64,000 nt of DNA from assembly GCA_022482545.1 (NCBI GenBank), contig JAKVOZ010000011.1:1-64000 (forward strand). The letters are read 5' to 3'. Shown piece by piece: positions 61,553-64,000 of this stretch. Positions within the stretch are counted from its first letter, which is position 1. Each line of letters begins with the position of its first letter. The position numbers were made by a program, and so were the translations under genes. The notes under the pieces were generated by a model. It made no database searches. It was not told the origin of the DNA and saw only the letters and a list, made by a program, of their open reading frames with translations. Origin of the DNA: Bacteroidales bacterium. Its GTDB lineage: Bacteria; Bacteroidota; Bacteroidia; Bacteroidales; P3.

Positions 61553-62029
61553 TTATTTGTTCTTAATTATCCTCTGTTCAATGTATTTTGATTTTTCAAT
61601 AAAATCCTCTGCTGTTGATTCTATAATTGTATCTACCTCATTGTTTTTAACAAATATTGCATAAGAATAATTCAAAGCATTATTATTAAAATAATTTGTT
61701 GTATCATAACTTATGTTTTCTTGTCTCTTTGCTTCCCAATAAGGTGATATATCTACAATTGTTCCTTTCGCATTAATTATAAAATATATATTATTCATAT
61801 CAATAAATTGACACGCAATCTTAGAAAGTCCTTTATTACATCCTGTACAACCATTCTCAGATATAATAAATATACAATTTTCTTTTTCTTTATTTATGTT
61901 TTTGAAATTCTTATTAATATAATTAATTATTGCATCTTGTTGCTTCTGTTTCTGTGTTGCACAACTGCTAATTACACTAAAAATTAACACTATACAACTT
62001 ATATATAGCATTATTTGTATTCTTTTCAT
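61553..62029 (-). CDS. Lipoprotein with CxxC motif, thioredoxin-like
   Basis: A 158-residue lipoprotein (lipobox ISSC, then ATQKQKQ). NCIFIISENGCTGCNKGLSK carries a beta-strand followed by CxxC, the layout of a thioredoxin-fold active site. FIDMNNIYFIINAKGTIVDI continues like the following strands. There is no cis-Pro segment that I can place, so redox activity is only possible. It overlaps the end of the upstream 389-residue lipoprotein gene by 53 bases, implying coupled translation. Such CxxC lipoproteins paired with a beta-propeller lipoprotein are common in Bacteroidales. Confidence 0.65.
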   Translation of the reverse strand: MKRIQIMLYISCIVLIFSVISSCATQKQKQQDAIINYINKNFKNINKEKENCIFIISENGCTGCNKGLSKIACQFIDMNNIYFIINAKGTIVDISPYWEAKRQENISYDTTNYFNNNALNYSYAIFVKNNEVDTIIESTAEDFIEKSKYIEQRIIKNK

Positions 62030-63146
62030 TATAAATATTTATTAATAAACCATCTTTTATTACAACAACATTAGTAAAACGCAAGTTGTTATTATTAATC
62101 ATCTTTTTTTCTGCAACTAAATGAAAATTAGCATCTAGTCTCTGAATTATAACATCATTATTATACGCTCCTTTAGTAATGAAGATATAATAACATTGTT
62201 TAAATTTGTCCCATACAATATTTTGAACACGCCACGATTCACCAATTTTATCCCATTGGCTATCTTTATTTTTATCTGTAAAATTAATTACATCTATTCC
62301 TATTTTAGCATATCTACTTTTAATTTGTATTGTTTTAATATATTTTTTAGTTCTTGTGTCAATTATCATTATTTTCCCAAATTCATAAATAAAATTAAAT
62401 AAATAATCATTATCTATTTTAAAATATGGATAATGCACTCTAAATATAGTATCATTCGGATATACTATAGGTAATAAATTATTACCTATATATGTAATCA
62501 TAGAATCTTTTTTATTTAAACTAACATTATAAAATAATGGCGAATTATTTGCAATTCTATTACATTCAACATATTCTTTAAGATGTATTGATGTATCTAA
62601 ATATCTAAATGCATTTAATAAAAGATATATGCTATTATTATTATTATATATACATGCAGAATAATCTAAAAAAGATGCATCCAGCGCATAAGTTATAGAA
62701 TCTGTATTGACAAATTGAGGGAATACTCTTTGATATAATATATTAGCATTATCATCAATCAAGTATACTAATTGAACAGGATTTCCTATCACTAAAATTA
62801 TAGAATCCATACATGGCATATATATATTCTCAGCCATATCAAGATAATTAAATTTTTTTAATGATATTGTTTTTACTAAATCTGTATTAGAATTATATAT
62901 TTTTATTTGTTTACGTGAAGCTAATTCTGCAAAATAAAAATACATGCTATCATTTTCATAAAAAGTACCACAAGATTTTATTGGCATTCCTACATTAAAT
63001 ACTATTTCTTTTTTTAGTTTTAATATATCATTTTTCGAACTACAGGGCAAAAATAAAAACAGACAGAATATTAATATTATAATATTTCTAATATAGATAT
63101 TATTTATTGTATAGAATTTATATTTTACTCTATTATTAGTACTCAT
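61977..63146 (-). CDS. Beta-propeller-like lipoprotein
   Basis: A 389-residue lipoprotein. The N-terminus is long and basic, with the hydrophobic segment IILIFCLFLFLPC ending in a Cys (about 36) followed by SSKND. The mature part has repeated strand pairs (KQIKIYNSNTDLVKTISLKK, NAVQ-free loops such as PVQLVYLIDDNANILYQRVF, GKIMIIDTRTKKYIKTIQIK, RLDANFHLVAEKKMIN) that look like propeller blades, similar to the DUF4221/6-bladed lipoproteins of Bacteroidales. Function is unknown. It is driven by the promoter at 63192-63223 and overlaps the CxxC lipoprotein gene by 53 bases. Confidence 0.65.
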   Translation of the reverse strand: MSTNNRVKYKFYTINNIYIRNIIILIFCLFLFLPCSSKNDILKLKKEIVFNVGMPIKSCGTFYENDSMYFYFAELASRKQIKIYNSNTDLVKTISLKKFNYLDMAENIYMPCMDSIILVIGNPVQLVYLIDDNANILYQRVFPQFVNTDSITYALDASFLDYSACIYNNNNSIYLLLNAFRYLDTSIHLKEYVECNRIANNSPLFYNVSLNKKDSMITYIGNNLLPIVYPNDTIFRVHYPYFKIDNDYLFNFIYEFGKIMIIDTRTKKYIKTIQIKSRYAKIGIDVINFTDKNKDSQWDKIGESWRVQNIVWDKFKQCYYIFITKGAYNNDVIIQRLDANFHLVAEKKMINNNNLRFTNVVVIKDGLLINIYNEKNTNNAIYKLYSVNF

Positions 63147-63191
63147 AATTTGCTTTAATTTATTTTAACATAAATAACATCTTTGTCGTGG

Positions 63192-63223
63192 CAAATATAC
63201 AACAAAATCATTATACGAACAAA
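63192..63223 (-). promoter_or_regulatory. Promoter of the beta-propeller/CxxC lipoprotein pair
   Basis: TTTG (63220-63223), 20 bases, TATATTTG (63192-63199) on the minus strand. The surrounding 75 bases are almost the same as those around 61487-61518, so the promoter region was duplicated. Confidence 0.8.
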
Positions 63224-63808
63224 TATATTTCAATATTTTTTTGTTTTAATGTCTTTTTATTTAGATTTTTAAAATATTTATTGTTGTTTATCAATGAATT
63301 AAATTAATTATTACACCAAAAATAGAGTAATGGTGCAATGAGTACAAGACCATTATTATATATATAATAATATATATATATCATTAATACATCATATTGA
63401 TATGAATGATGTATTAATTATGATTAATTAATTATATATCAATATAGTATATTTTGTTATTTGATAATATTAATATTTATTTTTGATAATATTATTATTT
63501 GTCAAAGATAGCATATCAATAAAAATAATTATTTCTTTGATACTATAATATTATATTATTGATATAGTGTATATTAAATTAATCTTTGCATCATTTATAT
63601 AGAAATGGTATAGTAATGATAGTAAATTATTTATATATACTACACAATTAGTTTTATAATCACTGCATCAAAACAAATATAATGAGTGAGTGATTTGTTG
63701 TCTGTTCATTCTATTTTAGCGAAACGAAGAGATATTTTTTTATCTTTTGATTCTATTTTAATAAAACGAAGAGATATTTTATTGTATGTTGTTTGTACGG
63801 TTGTTTCG
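63224..63808. other. Very A+T-rich intergenic region with inverted and direct repeats
   Basis: No gene is seen. From about 63280 to 63660 the sequence is almost only A and T. It holds a perfect 13-bp inverted repeat (ATTAATACATCAT at 63383-63395, complement 63406-63418) and two copies of TTTTGATAATATTA near 63454-63495. At 63709-63738 and 63751-63780 a 30-base direct repeat of the AACGAAGAGATATTTT family matches at 27 positions. No DnaA boxes were recognised. Confidence 0.6.
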
Positions 63809-64000
63809 TTATTTAACAAAGAAATCAATAGTGGAAACAACTCTTATTTTTACTTTTAATGGATTGTCTGTTGGTATAATCTCAAATTGACCTTGTGAAG
63901 CAGATTTTATTCCATCAATCTTACTGTTAGAGTTTTTTGAGAATTGGTCTGCTGCAATCTTTGCATTTTTTATTGATTCTTCTATCATTTGAGGTTTGAT
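63809..64000 (-). CDS. SIMPL-domain (DUF541) protein, C-terminal part
   Basis: A minus-strand frame enters from the right edge and stops at 63809. Its 63 residues begin IKPQMIEESIKNAKIAADQF and end KVKIRVVSTIDFFVK. The pattern NAKxAAxxFxKxSxSKIxGIKSASQGQFEI followed by KVxxRVVSTIDFF is the C-terminal half of SIMPL-domain periplasmic proteins, whose role is poorly defined. The N-terminus lies beyond the window. Confidence 0.85.
   Translation of the reverse strand: MKPQMIEESIKNAKIAADQFSKNSNSKIDGIKSASQGQFEIIPTDNPLKVKIRVVSTIDFFVK

Noticed and set aside
63280-63660. Chromosomal origin in the A+T-rich region
   Set aside because: No DnaA boxes, no dnaA or dnaN nearby, and no other replication genes at this site.

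Overview
The window comes from a low-G+C (about 30% by eye) member of the Bacteroidota, most likely an uncultured, host-associated Bacteroidales. The evidence is Bacteroidota promoters (TTTG, 19-20 bases, TAnnTTTG), type IX secretion genes (porV, porU, a PorP/SprF protein, gldJ, a PorE-like protein), cargo with both type A and type B T9SS tails, surface-lipoprotein signals (Cys followed by Asp-rich residues) and the order rimP-nusA-infB. No transposase, phage gene or CRISPR array was seen, so this is a chromosomal backbone with small accessory patches.

Layout. 1-4900: end of a TadA-like deaminase, rel, a membrane protein, a MATE transporter and a GNAT enzyme. 4901-9440: an accessory patch with a hairpin, a 201-bp element with terminal inverted repeats, and a repeated module of promoter, small membrane ORF, RNA hairpin and surface lipoprotein. 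9833-14531: yidC and two nhaD paralogues. 14901-22448: lipoproteins, rpsP, rimM, a DUF2975/HTH pair and an M16 peptidase. 22830-27774 (minus): tRNA-Arg, infB, nusA, rimP. 28390-30696 (minus): a T9SS-secreted protein under a cobalamin riboswitch. 30744-38349 (minus): an MBL-fold protein, TPR lipoprotein, def, ruvX, ispF, porV, porU. 39043-41619: PorP-like and gldJ. 41707-49252: holA, a TonB-dependent receptor, a PNGase F-like amidase and a GH20 hexosaminidase. 49255-60186: a membrane protein, RsmI-like methylase, rarA, PorE-like, phoH, a beta-barrel, a giant type B T9SS adhesin-like protein and RNase H. 60297-64000 (minus): small lipoproteins, a second copy of the small-ORF/hairpin leader, and the end of a SIMPL-domain protein.

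Working together. porV/porU, gldJ, PorP and PorE-like build or service the type IX machine, and two clients are encoded here: the riboswitch-controlled protein (type A tail) and the 1404-residue protein (type B tail). The PNGase F-like enzyme, GH20 enzyme and TonB receptor look like a host N-glycan scavenging set.

Most unusual content. The leader of the lipoprotein genes encodes a peptide family with a conserved IYSSExIxLLGKN motif whose end overlaps an RNA hairpin. Three full copies lie at 5.3-8.3 kb. A diverged fourth lies at 61.2-61.5 kb on the other strand, where the motif is kept through synonymous codon changes and the stem is kept with a different sequence. This looks like an undescribed leader-peptide or attenuation device. 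The second notable signal is a set of three intergenic arrays with 21-22 bp period, two of which share the core AATGGCATTATG.
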